Numbered from the stretch's first letter, positions 18,652 to 27,822 are shown. The stretch is DNA of 64,000 nt from Pleomorphomonas sp. PLEO (GCF_041320595.1 NZ_CP166625.1:3532001-3596000); one strand, 5' to 3'. The notes: generated by a model from the letters alone, not told the origin. Numbers and translations: made by a program.

Positions 18652-19547
18652 TCCGCGGCCTCCTCGCGCTTCTGACTCCAGCGCATGTAGGGAATGACGA
18701 CGGCGAGCGTCACACCGAGCAGCACGACCGAGATGGCACTGCCACGGCCGAAGTCGAAGATCTGCATCGACTGGGTGAAGGCCCAGAGCGCCAGCATTTG
18801 GGTCGATTGAGCGGGACCGCCGCCGGTGAGGCCGTAAACAATGTCGAAGGCCTTCAGGGACGAAATGATGGAGAGGACGAGCACGATGGTCAGAGTGGTG
18901 CGCAGCGCCGGCAGCGTCACGTAGCGGAACACCGCCCAGCGGCCGGCCCCATCAATGCGCGCCGCTTCGACCAGCGACTTGTCGACGCCCTGCAGGCCGG
19001 CAAGAAACAGCACCATCGAAAAACCGACCGACTGCCAGACATAGGCGCCAAAAGCCGAATAGAGGGCGATGTCGCGGTTGCCGAGCCAGTCCGGTACGAA
19101 GGCTTGCAGGCCAAGCGAGGTCAGGATCTGACCGAACAGGCCGAAGAAAGGATCGTACATCCAGCGCCACATGGTGGCGACGGCGATCGGGGCGATGATC
19201 ACCGGCAGGTAATAGATGGCGCGCAGGCTGTTACGGCCAAAGATCGGCTGGTTGAGGCCGAGCGCCAGAGCGAGGCCTATCATCGGCGGAATGGCGACTG
19301 ACAGCGTGGTCCAAATCAACGTGTTTCGAAATGCCACCCAGAACACAGGGTCCTTGGTGAAGACGTCGACATAGTTGGCCGCACCGACGTAGGTTTTGAC
19401 CGGATCGAGACCGTTCCACTTGAAGAAACTCAGCCAGATCACGTCGAGCATCGGAAATATGGCGAACACACAGTAGATAACGAGGGCCGGCCCCAGCAGC
19501 ATCGCAGCCTGGATACGGGTATCGGACAGATTGACGCGTTCGGCCAT
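18648..19547 (-). CDS. Carbohydrate ABC transporter permease (MalF/UgpA type)
   Basis: 299 residues, six membrane segments, with the EAA motif EAARIDGAGRWAVFRYVTLP at about residues 195-214. The N-terminal segment (AAMLLGPALVIYCVFAIFPM) and VNLSDTRI leader are typical of UgpA-like subunits. It is translationally coupled to the next permease (4-base overlap) and follows the binding-protein gene after a hairpin. Confidence 0.92.
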   Translation of the reverse strand: MAERVNLSDTRIQAAMLLGPALVIYCVFAIFPMLDVIWLSFFKWNGLDPVKTYVGAANYVDVFTKDPVFWVAFRNTLIWTTLSVAIPPMIGLALALGLNQPIFGRNSLRAIYYLPVIIAPIAVATMWRWMYDPFFGLFGQILTSLGLQAFVPDWLGNRDIALYSAFGAYVWQSVGFSMVLFLAGLQGVDKSLVEAARIDGAGRWAVFRYVTLPALRTTLTIVLVLSIISSLKAFDIVYGLTGGGPAQSTQMLALWAFTQSMQIFDFGRGSAISVVLLGVTLAVVIPYMRWSQKREEAAE

Positions 19548-19581
19548 TGAACGCCTCCTTGCCTTTGGCGGCGACAGGATA

Positions 19582-19607
19582 TGGCCGGCCTCTTGATAGG
19601 CCGGCCA
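19582..19607 (-). other. Hairpin after the first binding-protein gene
   Basis: Perfect 9-bp inverted repeat TGGCCGGCC / GGCCGGCCA with an 8-base loop, between the 19629-20873 binding-protein gene and the permease gene. Same position as the other post-binding-protein stems in this window. Confidence 0.68.
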
Positions 19608-19628
19608 CTCGGATTTCAGAGCGGCCAG

Positions 19629-20873
19629 TCAGCCCTTGTTGGAGATGAAGGTCTGCATCGCAGCGGCGGCATCGGCGGGCGTCATGTTGCCGGTGCCCAC
19701 TTCATTGATCACCCTGAAGTATTCTGTGGTCACATCGAGTGGGAATGCCTGGTCACCATTCAAATAAACCTTGTCATAGGTATTGAATAGGTCGATCCAT
19801 TTCTTCACCATTGGATGCACTTCTCCATATGCGACATTCTTATTCACAGAAGTCGTACTGGAAGCCCCGAGCAAACTCTGCTGGATGGGCGTGGAGAGCA
19901 GATAGTCGAGGAATTTCGCCGCGAGATCCGGGTTCTTGCTCTTAGAACTCACGTAATAATAGTTGGCAAAGCCGTAGAGGCGGCCGGTGCCCGTTGGGAA
20001 CGGAAACAGGTCGACTTCATCGAGCTTGCCGGCCTCGGAGAGCTGCTGCACAAGCCAGTCGCCTTCCAGCATCATGGCAGCGCGATTGGCCAGGAACAGG
20101 TTGAACGCTTGGGAATCGTTGATGCCCATGAAGGGCGACAGGATGTAATCTTTGCTCCACCTTTGAAGTTCGCTGAAAGACTGGGTGACGCAGGCCTCTT
20201 CCGTCCACTTCAGGGTCATCGCCGTCAGCGCATCATGCTTTTCGGCACCGCACTTGGCCTCAAGAATAACGTCCATCAGGCGCATGAGGTGCCAGTTGAC
20301 CGTGCCGCCGAAGGCGATCGCCGGGATGCCGGCTGCCTTCAGCTTCTCGGCGTCAGCCACCAGTTCGTCGTAGTTGGCAGGGAGCGAGGTGATGCCTGCC
20401 TTCGCGAACAATGCCTTGTTGTAATAGAGCGCTTCGCCGGAGAGGGACAAAGGCACGCCATGGCGGCCGCCCGGATACATTCGCGAGAAGGAGCCGGATG
20501 CCGACACCAACTCGTCGTCCCATTTGTATTCCGCGTAATACTTGTCGAGCGGCAGGCTGAGGCCAGCCTTCACATATTCACCCCCGAGGCCGAGACCGGC
20601 CCACATCATGTAGATATCCGGCCCCTTGTCGGTGCCGGCGGCGACGCGGATGGCGGTCTTGTGATCATCCGTGCCTCGGGTGACGACCGTCACCTCGGCG
20701 CCGGGGTTGGCCGCTTTAAAGCCGTCGACCGCTGCGTTGAAGGCTTTATTGGCGGCCTCGGAACTGAAATTCAGCGTCCAGAGCGTGATGTTTTCAGCCG
20801 CCGACAGGCTCGTTCCGGTCAGAAGCAGAGCGGCGGCGATGGCCGCGCGGGATACGCTAGCAATTTTATTCAT
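19629..20873 (-). CDS. Carbohydrate ABC transporter substrate-binding protein, copy 1
   Basis: 414 residues, CUT1 family 1 extracellular solute-binding protein. The signal peptide ends near LSAAENI. The mature start ITLWTLNFSSEAANKAF, AGTDKGPDIYMMWAGLGLGGEYV, VNWHLMRLMDVIL and MMLEGDWLVQQL are typical of maltose/multiple-sugar-binding folds. A paralogue of the same length lies just upstream (21012-22256), and the two agree at roughly three quarters of positions by eye. Both belong to one operon with a single permease pair. Confidence 0.92.
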   Translation of the reverse strand: MNKIASVSRAAIAAALLLTGTSLSAAENITLWTLNFSSEAANKAFNAAVDGFKAANPGAEVTVVTRGTDDHKTAIRVAAGTDKGPDIYMMWAGLGLGGEYVKAGLSLPLDKYYAEYKWDDELVSASGSFSRMYPGGRHGVPLSLSGEALYYNKALFAKAGITSLPANYDELVADAEKLKAAGIPAIAFGGTVNWHLMRLMDVILEAKCGAEKHDALTAMTLKWTEEACVTQSFSELQRWSKDYILSPFMGINDSQAFNLFLANRAAMMLEGDWLVQQLSEAGKLDEVDLFPFPTGTGRLYGFANYYYVSSKSKNPDLAAKFLDYLLSTPIQQSLLGASSTTSVNKNVAYGEVHPMVKKWIDLFNTYDKVYLNGDQAFPLDVTTEYFRVINEVGTGNMTPADAAAAMQTFISNKG

Positions 20874-20958
20874 GGCTTTCCTCCCGTCGATTCAAAAGCG
20901 GTTCGATCACTGACAGGCAGGCGAGGGCAGGTCGCCCTCACTTGGCGCGATGGAAAAA

Positions 20959-20992
20959 ATGCGGCCGGCCGGGGGGAGGCGGTCGGCCGCAT
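20959..20992 (-). other. Hairpin between the two tandem binding-protein genes
   Basis: 12-base arms 20959-20970 and 20981-20992 (ATGCGGCCG / CGGCCGCAT outer 9 pairs perfect, then one wobble and two GC pairs), 10-base loop. It separates the two paralogous binding-protein genes. Confidence 0.66.
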
Positions 20993-21011
20993 AGGGCTTC
21001 AGGAGGAGAGG

Positions 21012-22256
21012 TCAGCCCTTGTTGTGGATGAAGGTCTGCATGGCGGAGGCCGCATCGGTCGGCGCCATGTTGCCGCTGGCCACTTCATTGATGACGCGGA
21101 AATATTCCGTGGTCACGTCAAGCGGGAAGGCTTGGTCGCCGTTCATGTAAACTTTGTCATAGGTGTTGAAAATATCGAGCCATTTCTTGTCCATCGGACG
21201 CAGATCTTTATAGACAACGTGCTTATTGATGGACGAAGTGCTGAATTTTCCGAGCACGCTCTGCTGTACTTCAGTGGAGTTGAAGTAGTCGAGGAACTTC
21301 GCGGCGAGATCCGGACTCTTGCTCTTTGAGCTCACATAATGATATTCGGCAAACCCATAGAGCCGGTTGGTCCCCGTCGGAAACGGGAACAGGTCGTAAC
21401 CGTTGAGGTCGGTGGCCTCGGCAAGCTGCTGCACCAGCCAGTCGCCCTCCAACATCATCGCCGCCCGACCTGCGACGAACAGGTTGAACGATTGAGCCTG
21501 ATCGATCCCCATGAAGGGCGACAGGATGTAATTCTTCGCCCACTTGTCGAGCTCGGTGAAAGAGTCCTTCGCGCAGGCTTCCTTGGTCCAGTCGACCGCC
21601 ATGTTCATCAGTGCGTCATGCTTTTCAGCGCCGCACTTTGACTCGAGGATCACGTCCATCAGCCGCATGACGTGCCAGTTGACCGTGCCGCCGAAGGTGA
21701 TCGCAGGGATGCCGGCTGCCTTCAGCTTTTCCGCGTCGGCAACGAGTTCGTCATAGTTGGCAGGCGTGCCGGTAATGCCGGCCTTTTCGAACAGCGCCTT
21801 GTTATAGTAGAGCGCCTCGCCCTTGAAGGTGAATGGCACGCCGTGGCGGCCGCCCTCGTAGATACGCGAGAAAGAAGCCGCGGCGGGGACCAGTTCGTCG
21901 TCCCATTTATATTCCGCATAATACTTGTCGAGCGGCAGGCTGAGACCCGCCTTCACATATTCGCCGCCGAGGCCGAGGCCCGCCCACATGAAATAAATGT
22001 CCGGCCCCTTGTCGGTGCCGGCGGCAACGCGGATCGCGGTCTTGTGGTCGTCGGTGCCACGGGTGACGACAGTCACCTTAACGCCGGGATTGGCGGCTTC
22101 GAAGCCGGAGGTAATCTTGTTGAACGCTTCGTTCGACGCTTCCGAGCTGAAGTTCAATGTCCAAAGCGTCAATTCCTCGGCCGAGGACAGGCAAGTCCCG
22201 GCCAATAGCAGACCGCCGGCGAGCGCGGCGCGCGAGGCAGCAGAAGTTAATGTCAT
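21012..22256 (-). CDS. Carbohydrate ABC transporter substrate-binding protein, copy 2
   Basis: 414 residues from ATG 22256, which gives a proper signal peptide (AASRAALAGGLLLAGTCLSSAEEL). A start further upstream at 22322 would add 22 polar residues before the signal and is rejected. Shares long identical blocks with copy 1 (VVTRGTDDHKTAIRVAAGTD, SLPLDKYYAEYKWDDELV, AFPLDVTTEYFRVINEV). Differences are scattered, including around the sugar-facing segments, so specificity may have drifted. First gene of the minus-strand operon facing the ROK regulator. Confidence 0.92.
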   Translation of the reverse strand: MTLTSAASRAALAGGLLLAGTCLSSAEELTLWTLNFSSEASNEAFNKITSGFEAANPGVKVTVVTRGTDDHKTAIRVAAGTDKGPDIYFMWAGLGLGGEYVKAGLSLPLDKYYAEYKWDDELVPAAASFSRIYEGGRHGVPFTFKGEALYYNKALFEKAGITGTPANYDELVADAEKLKAAGIPAITFGGTVNWHVMRLMDVILESKCGAEKHDALMNMAVDWTKEACAKDSFTELDKWAKNYILSPFMGIDQAQSFNLFVAGRAAMMLEGDWLVQQLAEATDLNGYDLFPFPTGTNRLYGFAEYHYVSSKSKSPDLAAKFLDYFNSTEVQQSVLGKFSTSSINKHVVYKDLRPMDKKWLDIFNTYDKVYMNGDQAFPLDVTTEYFRVINEVASGNMAPTDAASAMQTFIHNKG

Positions 22257-22335
22257 GATTTTCCTCCCAGTCGTTTCTAGCGCGACTGAGCATGGAGTAT
22301 GGCCGCCTTTACCCTCTGTCAAGGATCATTATGTC

Positions 22336-22384
22336 ATTTTCGACGTAATTACCCGACGTTAAGGCGACTAGTTACGTCGAAAAT
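22336..22384. promoter_or_regulatory. Putative operator: 13-bp perfect inverted repeat
   Basis: ATTTTCGACGTAA at 22336-22348 and its exact complement TTACGTCGAAAAT at 22372-22384, spaced by 23 bases. The spacer holds a further related box CGACGTTAA. It lies between the binding-protein gene and the divergent ROK regulator gene, so ROK binding is the natural inference. Confidence 0.72.
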
Positions 22385-22478
22385 CTAGCATAAACGATTG
22401 AATTTAGCCGATTTCTGCCGAGAGATTGGATTCCTTGGGCTCTAGCTGCCCCTATTATGTCATTGACGGCGGAAAGGC

Positions 22479-22517
22479 GCGACACTACCGTTTTGTCGCA
22501 GGGGACGTTAAAGCGTC
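22479..22517. promoter_or_regulatory. Secondary palindromes next to the ROK gene
   Basis: GCGACA (22479-22484) and TGTCGC (22494-22499) form a perfect 6-bp inverted repeat. GACGTTAAAGCGTC at 22504-22517 is a near-palindrome that repeats GACGTTAAGGCGAC at 22354-22367. Likely an additional regulator site, or autoregulation of the ROK gene. Confidence 0.5.
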
Positions 22518-22553
22518 GACGGGTAGTATCTATTAAGTTCGTCGGAGACGAAA

Positions 22554-23750
22554 TTGGCCAACATGATCACTAGCGAACTCGAGGGCCTGCTTTATGGCCG
22601 CGAGTTGGACTCGCCGGTCGTAAAGGTCGTGAGAGCACTGAGTGGCCATGGAGCGGTGAGCACGTCGCAGATTGCGCGCAATACCGGCCTCGCCCGATCG
22701 ACCGTTTCCACCATTCTCGCGGACCTCAAGCGATCGAATCTGGTGGTCGAGATGGAGGCGCGGAACCCAGGCCCCGGCCGGCCGGCCATCGCTCATTCGC
22801 TCAATCCGGAGGCGGGCACCTGCGTCGGGGCCCTCCTGGATGTCGATGAGATCCGGGTGATTGTTGCCGACGTGGCGCATAACGTGGTCGCCGATCTGGC
22901 GATGCCGGTCGAGCGGGAGTATTCGCCCACCAAGGCTGCGCGCGTCGTCAAGCACGCTGTGGACACGCTCTACAAGGAACACAGCCTCGCATACGGCAGC
23001 CTGATCGGTATCGGCTTTGCAGTCTCGGCACCGCTGGCGCCCGACGGACGCGTCATGCGGTCCTCGGCTTTGCCGGGATGGCAGGGTACCGACTTCCGCG
23101 AAGCTTTTGAGCCGGCGTTGCAAAAACCCATTTTCGCCGACAGCGAAAGCAATTGCGCCGCGCTGGCTGAGATGATGTGGGGCGCAGCCAGTGGCTGCAG
23201 CGACTTCGTTCTGCTGAAACTCAACCAGGCCGTCAGTGGCGCCGTCGTGGTCGATGGCCGAGCGCTTGTCGGCGCCTCCGGGTCGGCCGGCGAGATGGGC
23301 CATATCGTCGTCGATCCGCACGGGCCACTGTGTCGATGCGGTAATCGCGGCTGCCTCGAACTTTATTGCGGAGCCGGCTTCGTCGCAAAGATGGCTGCCG
23401 ATTGGCTCGGCCGCTCCATACCTGTCGATGAGATTGTAGCACGTGCCGTTCAGGGCGAGACGGGCTTCCGCCGTCTCCTCGCCGATGCCGGCGAGGCGGC
23501 CGGCCGTGGCCTCAGCATGGTCGGCGCGATGATCAACCCGCCACTGTTCATTGTTTCCGGTATTCTGGCCGGTGCCGGCGAATTGCTGCTCGCGCCGCTA
23601 CGCGCCAGCTACGAGAAGCACTCCTTCGTCAAGCGCGATGACGTCGACGAAGCGCATTATCCGGTTTTCAGGGCAGGGAAGTTTCTCGATAACGACAACT
23701 GCCTCGGCGCGGCTGGACTTGTCCTTCGCCACAGCAGCCGCCTGAAATGA
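22554..23750 (+). CDS. ROK-family transcriptional regulator
   Basis: 398 residues. An N-terminal winged helix (residues 25-75: STSQIARNTGLARSTVSTIL) joins a ROK sugar-kinase-like domain with the zinc motif CRCGNRGCLE. The start is TTG 22554, 6 bases after GGAG; ATG 22563 is also possible. ROK repressors (NagC/XylR type) release DNA on binding a sugar. Divergent orientation and the inverted repeat in between indicate control of the ABC/glycoside-hydrolase operon. Confidence 0.9.
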   Translation: MANMITSELEGLLYGRELDSPVVKVVRALSGHGAVSTSQIARNTGLARSTVSTILADLKRSNLVVEMEARNPGPGRPAIAHSLNPEAGTCVGALLDVDEIRVIVADVAHNVVADLAMPVEREYSPTKAARVVKHAVDTLYKEHSLAYGSLIGIGFAVSAPLAPDGRVMRSSALPGWQGTDFREAFEPALQKPIFADSESNCAALAEMMWGAASGCSDFVLLKLNQAVSGAVVVDGRALVGASGSAGEMGHIVVDPHGPLCRCGNRGCLELYCGAGFVAKMAADWLGRSIPVDEIVARAVQGETGFRRLLADAGEAAGRGLSMVGAMINPPLFIVSGILAGAGELLLAPLRASYEKHSFVKRDDVDEAHYPVFRAGKFLDNDNCLGAAGLVLRHSSRLK

Positions 23751-23891
23751 CTTACGCTTTCCAGACTGGAAGGCGATGGGGCGGCTTGCACAAAGTTGCC
23801 GGGTGCTCGACAGTGAGATGATCTTTATTGTGAGCTGTTAAGCCCTATGGCCTATCCAGCGCAGTCTCATACCCATCTCGAAATGCCATCC

Positions 23892-24740
23892 ATGAACATT
23901 CTGTCCATTCAGTCTCATGTCGCCTACGGTCATGTTGGTAACGCGTCAGCCGCTTTTGCCATGCAGCGTCTCGGCCATGAAGTTTGGCCCATCCATACCG
24001 TCCAGTTCTCCAACCATACCGGCTACGGATCCTGGAAAGGACAGGTGTTCGACAGTTCGTTGATCGACGACTGCGTCGAAGGCATTTACGAGCGGGGAGT
24101 ACTGGGGAGTTGCGATGGCGTTCTGTCCGGCTATGTCGGAGCGCCGGCCATCGGGGACTCTATCCTCAAGGCCGTGAAGCGAGTGCGAGATGCCAATCCG
24201 GCAGCGGCGTATGCGTGCGACCCGGTGATCGGCGATGTTGGACGGGGCATTTTCGTGCGTCCCGGTGTGCCGGAATTCTTCCGCGACCAGGCGGTACCAG
24301 CGGCCGATCTCGTCACACCCAATCATTTCGAGATGGACTATTTGGTTGGGCGGCCTTCGACGTCGATGGATGAAGTCAGGGCATCGATCGCCGATCTGCA
24401 TGCGCTTGGCCCCAAGGTCGTGCTCGTCACATCGCTGATCGTCGATGGTACGCCGGATGACACGCTCGATATCGTCGCCTCCGATGGCGACAACCTGTGG
24501 CTTGCCCGCTCTCGGCGGCTGCCTCTATCGATCAACGGCGCCGGCGATGCCATCGCGGCGCTGTTCTACGTGCATTGGCTGACCACGCGCTCGGTGCCTG
24601 AGGCATTGTCGCGCTCAGTCTCTTCAGTGTTCGGCCTCCTGAAGCGAACCGTCGAGGTCGGTAGCCGGGAAATCGTGCTGATCGCCGCCCAAGACGAGAT
24701 CGTCCGGCCATCGACCATCATTTCGGCCGTTCAAATTTGA
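23892..24740 (+). CDS. pdxY: Pyridoxal kinase
   Basis: 282 residues from ATG 23892, giving the canonical N-terminus [20 protein letters not shown]. The ribokinase-like fold is seen in [49 protein letters not shown] and the anion-hole [12 protein letters not shown] with catalytic Asp. It phosphorylates pyridoxal in the B6 salvage pathway. In-frame residues upstream of 23892 have no family match. Convergent with phnF; no functional link to phosphonates is implied. Confidence 0.9.
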   Translation: MNILSIQSHVAYGHVGNASAAFAMQRLGHEVWPIHTVQFSNHTGYGSWKGQVFDSSLIDDCVEGIYERGVLGSCDGVLSGYVGAPAIGDSILKAVKRVRDANPAAAYACDPVIGDVGRGIFVRPGVPEFFRDQAVPAADLVTPNHFEMDYLVGRPSTSMDEVRASIADLHALGPKVVLVTSLIVDGTPDDTLDIVASDGDNLWLARSRRLPLSINGAGDAIAALFYVHWLTTRSVPEALSRSVSSVFGLLKRTVEVGSREIVLIAAQDEIVRPSTIISAVQI

Positions 24741-24758
24741 TCGACATGACCTCAGCGG

Positions 24759-25496
24759 TCAGGCGGTTACCCTGAGGCTGATCCGGTCGGCGGAGAAGCG
24801 CGTCCGCGAGCATTGCACCGGCCGACCATCCAGATCGGTATTGACGGCCCGCGTCTCCAGCACAATGGCGCCGGGCGACAAGTGCATCAGTTCGCGCTCG
24901 CGGGCATCGGCGTGGCGGGCCGACACTTCTGTGCTCAGCCGGAGATAGTCTGGCAGGTCACAGGCGGCGAAAGCTCGGGTGATCGAGCCAGTGGCGGCAA
25001 TATGGCGAGCGATGTCGGGAAAGCGATCGGCCGGAAAGAAGTGGTGCGAACAGGAGACGGGTCGGCCATCGACGTAGCCGGATTCCTCCACTTCAATAAC
25101 CGATTGCTCTGGAGCGATCTGCAATTGAGCAGCCACCTCGGCCGAAGCCTGAAGCTCGCCTGAGCGTAGCAGGCGGGTCGTCACCGAAGATGCCTGATCG
25201 CCGACACCAGCTGAGAAACGGGTTCGTTTCGAGATCGGCAACGTCAGCTGGCGACCACCTGTAATGATGGTGCCGTGTCCCTGAATGCTCTCGACGAGCC
25301 CTTCTTCCGCCAGAAAGGCGAGGGCGGCCCGTACGGTGTGCCGGTTGACCCCGAAGCGCTCGGCGAGATCGAAGGCTGGCGGTAATCGGCCAGTTTCCCG
25401 GAATTCACCGTCGGCAATCGATACGCGGATGCGATCGGCAATTTGCCGCCAGAGGGAGACGCCCGAATGTCGCTCGACCGGCTTTGGCTGGGCCAT
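24759..25496 (-). CDS. phnF: GntR/HutC-family regulator of the phn operon
   Basis: 245 residues. A GntR winged helix (SLWRQIADRIRVSIADGEF, then LPPAFDLAERFGVNRHTVRAAL) is followed by a UTRA ligand-binding domain (VSSHHFFPADRFP-type region, SCSHHFFPADRF here, and RAVNTDLDGRPVQCSRTRF). Divergent from phnG, with a perfect TTGTCTA/TAGACAA palindrome between. PhnF proteins repress or tune C-P lyase operons; direct phosphonate ligand is not known for this one. Confidence 0.9.
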   Translation of the reverse strand: MAQPKPVERHSGVSLWRQIADRIRVSIADGEFRETGRLPPAFDLAERFGVNRHTVRAALAFLAEEGLVESIQGHGTIITGGRQLTLPISKRTRFSAGVGDQASSVTTRLLRSGELQASAEVAAQLQIAPEQSVIEVEESGYVDGRPVSCSHHFFPADRFPDIARHIAATGSITRAFAACDLPDYLRLSTEVSARHADARERELMHLSPGAIVLETRAVNTDLDGRPVQCSRTRFSADRISLRVTA

Positions 25497-25544
25497 GTCA
25501 CCTCGCTGTCACGGAGTTCCGTTAAGACTCTCGTTATTGTGTAG

Positions 25545-25564
25545 TTGTCTAGATTAATAGACAA
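25545..25564. promoter_or_regulatory. Putative PhnF operator
   Basis: Perfect 7-bp inverted repeat TTGTCTA (25545-25551) / TAGACAA (25558-25564) with a 6-base AT-rich spacer, in the phnF-phnG divergent region. The size and half-site spacing suit a GntR/HutC dimer. Confidence 0.75.
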
Positions 25565-25624
25565 ATATGCAAGATGCAAGCCTGCCCTGCCAAAGCGGCA
25601 AGCGGGTGTTACCGGAGCGAGCCG

Positions 25625-26092
25625 ATGGATGCCGCTGCTGTTGTTGATGATCCTGAGATGGAACGCCGCCGGCGCCGCATGGGGCTTCTGGCTCGCGCCA
25701 ATGCCGCCGAACTTGAGGCTGCCTGGACGAAGCTCACCGTTCCGCCAGAAGTGACCGATCTGCGCGGTCCGGAGACCGGGCTCGTCATGTTGACCGGCCG
25801 TATCGGTGGCGATGGCGCCCGCTTCAACCTTGGCGAGGCGACGGTGAGCCGGTCGACGGTACGGCTGGCATCTGGTCATGTGGGTTTTGGCCAGTTGCTC
25901 GGCAGCGACCGGAATCGCGCCCGCCGCGCTGCCGTCTTCGACGCCCTTGCTGGCACGGAGAAGGGGCGTTTGGTGGTGGACCAGCTTTGCGCGGTCATTG
26001 AAACGCGTCTCGCCGACGAGCATGAGCAACAGGAAGCCGAGACGGCGTCAACGCGCGTCGATTTCTTCACGCTGGTGCGGGGAGAAGACTAA
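25625..26092 (+). CDS. phnG: C-P lyase subunit PhnG
   Basis: 155 residues from ATG 25625; residues upstream do not match. Family blocks: RRRRMGLLARANAAELEAAW, VMLTGRIGGDGARFNLGEAT, TVRLASGHVGFGQLLGSDR (typical vGHayvlGrd-like segment) and AVFDALA. Part of the PhnG2H2I2J2 core that converts phosphonate plus ATP to the ribosyl-phosphonate and then cleaves the C-P bond. Stop overlaps the phnH ATG by one base (TAATG). Confidence 0.92.
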   Translation: MDAAAVVDDPEMERRRRRMGLLARANAAELEAAWTKLTVPPEVTDLRGPETGLVMLTGRIGGDGARFNLGEATVSRSTVRLASGHVGFGQLLGSDRNRARRAAVFDALAGTEKGRLVVDQLCAVIETRLADEHEQQEAETASTRVDFFTLVRGED

Positions 26093-26700
26093 TGCCCCAC
26101 GACATTCCTTCACTTGAAGCCTCTCTGGACGGTGGATTCGGTCAACCGGTGTTCGAAGCGCAGGCGACCTTTCGCCTCGTGATGGACGCCATGGCCCGGC
26201 CAGGCAGCTGCCATCGCATTAAGGCCGACGTAACGGCTCCAGGTCTCGCCGGCCCAGCCCAGACGGCGCTGGCGCTCACACTTTGCGACGCCGACACGCC
26301 GGTCTGGTGCAGTGATGCATCGCCAGCGCTCGGCGCTTGGTTCGCCTTTCATACCGGAGCCTCCCTGACGGCAAATCCCGACCAAGCGGCGTTCGCGTTC
26401 ATTGGACTGAACGGCATCACGCCGGAGGACTTGCCTCTCGGGACCCAGGATTACCCCGACCGCTCAGCGACACTCGTCGTTGAGGTGGGATGCCTTGGCG
26501 AGGGCGAGCGCTTCGGCCTCACGGGTCCCGGCATCGACGGCCATTATGACATCGCCATCGAGGGATTGCCCGAAGGCTTTGCCGCCTTTCGCGCCGCCAA
26601 CCGAGCGCTCTTTCCGCGTGGCCTCGACGTGGTGCTGACGGCTGGTCGTGATCTCGTCGCCCTGCCACGCTCCACTCATTTCATCCCTTCGGAAGGCTGA
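26092..26700 (+). CDS. phnH: C-P lyase subunit PhnH
   Basis: 202 residues. Characteristic blocks: GFGQPVFEAQATFRLVMDAM and ARPGSCHRI near the N terminus, LTLCDADTPVWCS, PDRSATLVVEVG and the C-terminal PRGLDVVLTAGRDLVALPRST. PhnH is a structural dimer subunit of the C-P lyase core. Coupled to phnG; three bases separate it from phnI. Confidence 0.93.
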   Translation: MPHDIPSLEASLDGGFGQPVFEAQATFRLVMDAMARPGSCHRIKADVTAPGLAGPAQTALALTLCDADTPVWCSDASPALGAWFAFHTGASLTANPDQAAFAFIGLNGITPEDLPLGTQDYPDRSATLVVEVGCLGEGERFGLTGPGIDGHYDIAIEGLPEGFAAFRAANRALFPRGLDVVLTAGRDLVALPRSTHFIPSEG

Positions 26701-26703
26701 GCC

Positions 26704-27822
26704 ATGTATGTCGCCGTCAAAGGTGGCGAGGCCGCCATCGACAATGCCCACCGCCTCCTCGCCGACCGCCGTCGCGGTGACCGGAACCTGCCGGCTATCA
26801 CCGAGGCGCAGATCACCGAACAGCTGTCGCTTGCCGTCGACCGGGTGATGGCCGAGGCCTCGCTCTACGATCCGGGTCTCGCAGCACTGGCCATCCGGCA
26901 GGCGCGCGGCGACATGATCGAGGCGATCTTCATACTGCGCGCCTATCGGACAACGCTGCCGCGCTTCGGGATGAGCCGGCCACTCGATAGCCACGCAATG
27001 CGGGTCGAGCGGCGTATTTCCGCCACTTACAAGGATCTGCCGGGTGGCCAGCTTCTCGGCCCCACCTTCGACTATACCCATCGTCTGCTCGATCCCACAC
27101 TGTCGGGCGATCCCGACATTGCGGAGCCGGCTTGTCGCGATGGCGGCATCGGAGACCTGGCTCGCGTCTCCGACATTCTTGATGGTGAGAGCCTGATCGA
27201 AACGGAGATCGACGAAGGCACCGAGCCCGGCGATATCACCCGCACCCCGCAGGAGTTTCCCTTGTCACGCGCCGAACGGCTGCAGTCGCTCGCTCGTGGC
27301 GATGAAGGGTTCCTGCTGGCGCTCGCCTATTCCACCCAGCGCGGCTACGGGCGAAGCCATCCCTTTGTTGGCGAGATCCGGATCGGCATAGCGACCGTGG
27401 AGATCGACATTCCCGAACTGGGGTTTGCTGTGGCGATCGGCGAGGTGCGCGTCACCGAGTGCCAGATGGTCAATCAGTTCAAAGGATCGGCCGAACGGCC
27501 GCCGCAATTCACACGCGGCTACGGGCTGGTGTTCGGCCAGAGCGAGCGCAAGGCCATGGCCATGTCGCTTTGCGACCGGGCGCTCAGGGCCGCCGAATAT
27601 GGCGAGGAGATAACCGCCCCCGCCCAGGACGAGGAATTCGTCCTCTCCCATTGCGACAACGTCGAAGCGACTGGCTTCGTGGAGCACCTGAAGCTGCCGC
27701 ACTACGTCGACTTCCAGGCTGAACTGGGCCTTGTCCGCCGGTTGCGTACTGCCTGGCAGGAACGTGGCAATTTGGTCGAGGCTGACGAGGGTGACGAACC
27801 GATCGGGGAGGCCGCCCAATGA
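26704..27822 (+). CDS. phnI: C-P lyase subunit PhnI
   Basis: 372 residues. N-terminal MYVAVKGGEAAIDNAHRLLA and DRRRGDRNLPAITEAQI match PhnI, as do DMIEAIFILRAYRTTLPRFG, RRISATYKDLPGGQLLGPTFDYTHRLLD and CDNVEATGFVEHLKLPHYVD. PhnI catalyses nucleosidase-type transfer of phosphonate to ribose of ATP with PhnG/H/L. Stop overlaps phnJ ATG (ATGA). Confidence 0.94.
   Translation: MYVAVKGGEAAIDNAHRLLADRRRGDRNLPAITEAQITEQLSLAVDRVMAEASLYDPGLAALAIRQARGDMIEAIFILRAYRTTLPRFGMSRPLDSHAMRVERRISATYKDLPGGQLLGPTFDYTHRLLDPTLSGDPDIAEPACRDGGIGDLARVSDILDGESLIETEIDEGTEPGDITRTPQEFPLSRAERLQSLARGDEGFLLALAYSTQRGYGRSHPFVGEIRIGIATVEIDIPELGFAVAIGEVRVTECQMVNQFKGSAERPPQFTRGYGLVFGQSERKAMAMSLCDRALRAAEYGEEITAPAQDEEFVLSHCDNVEATGFVEHLKLPHYVDFQAELGLVRRLRTAWQERGNLVEADEGDEPIGEAAQ

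Noticed and set aside
19815-21329. Plus-strand open frame of 504 codons
   Set aside because: Opposite the tandem binding-protein genes; its sequence repeats in step with them and shows no family features.
25505-25525. Possible Pho box (CTGTCAC) upstream of the phn operon
   Set aside because: Only one half matches; the second half 11 bases on (CCGTTAA) does not.
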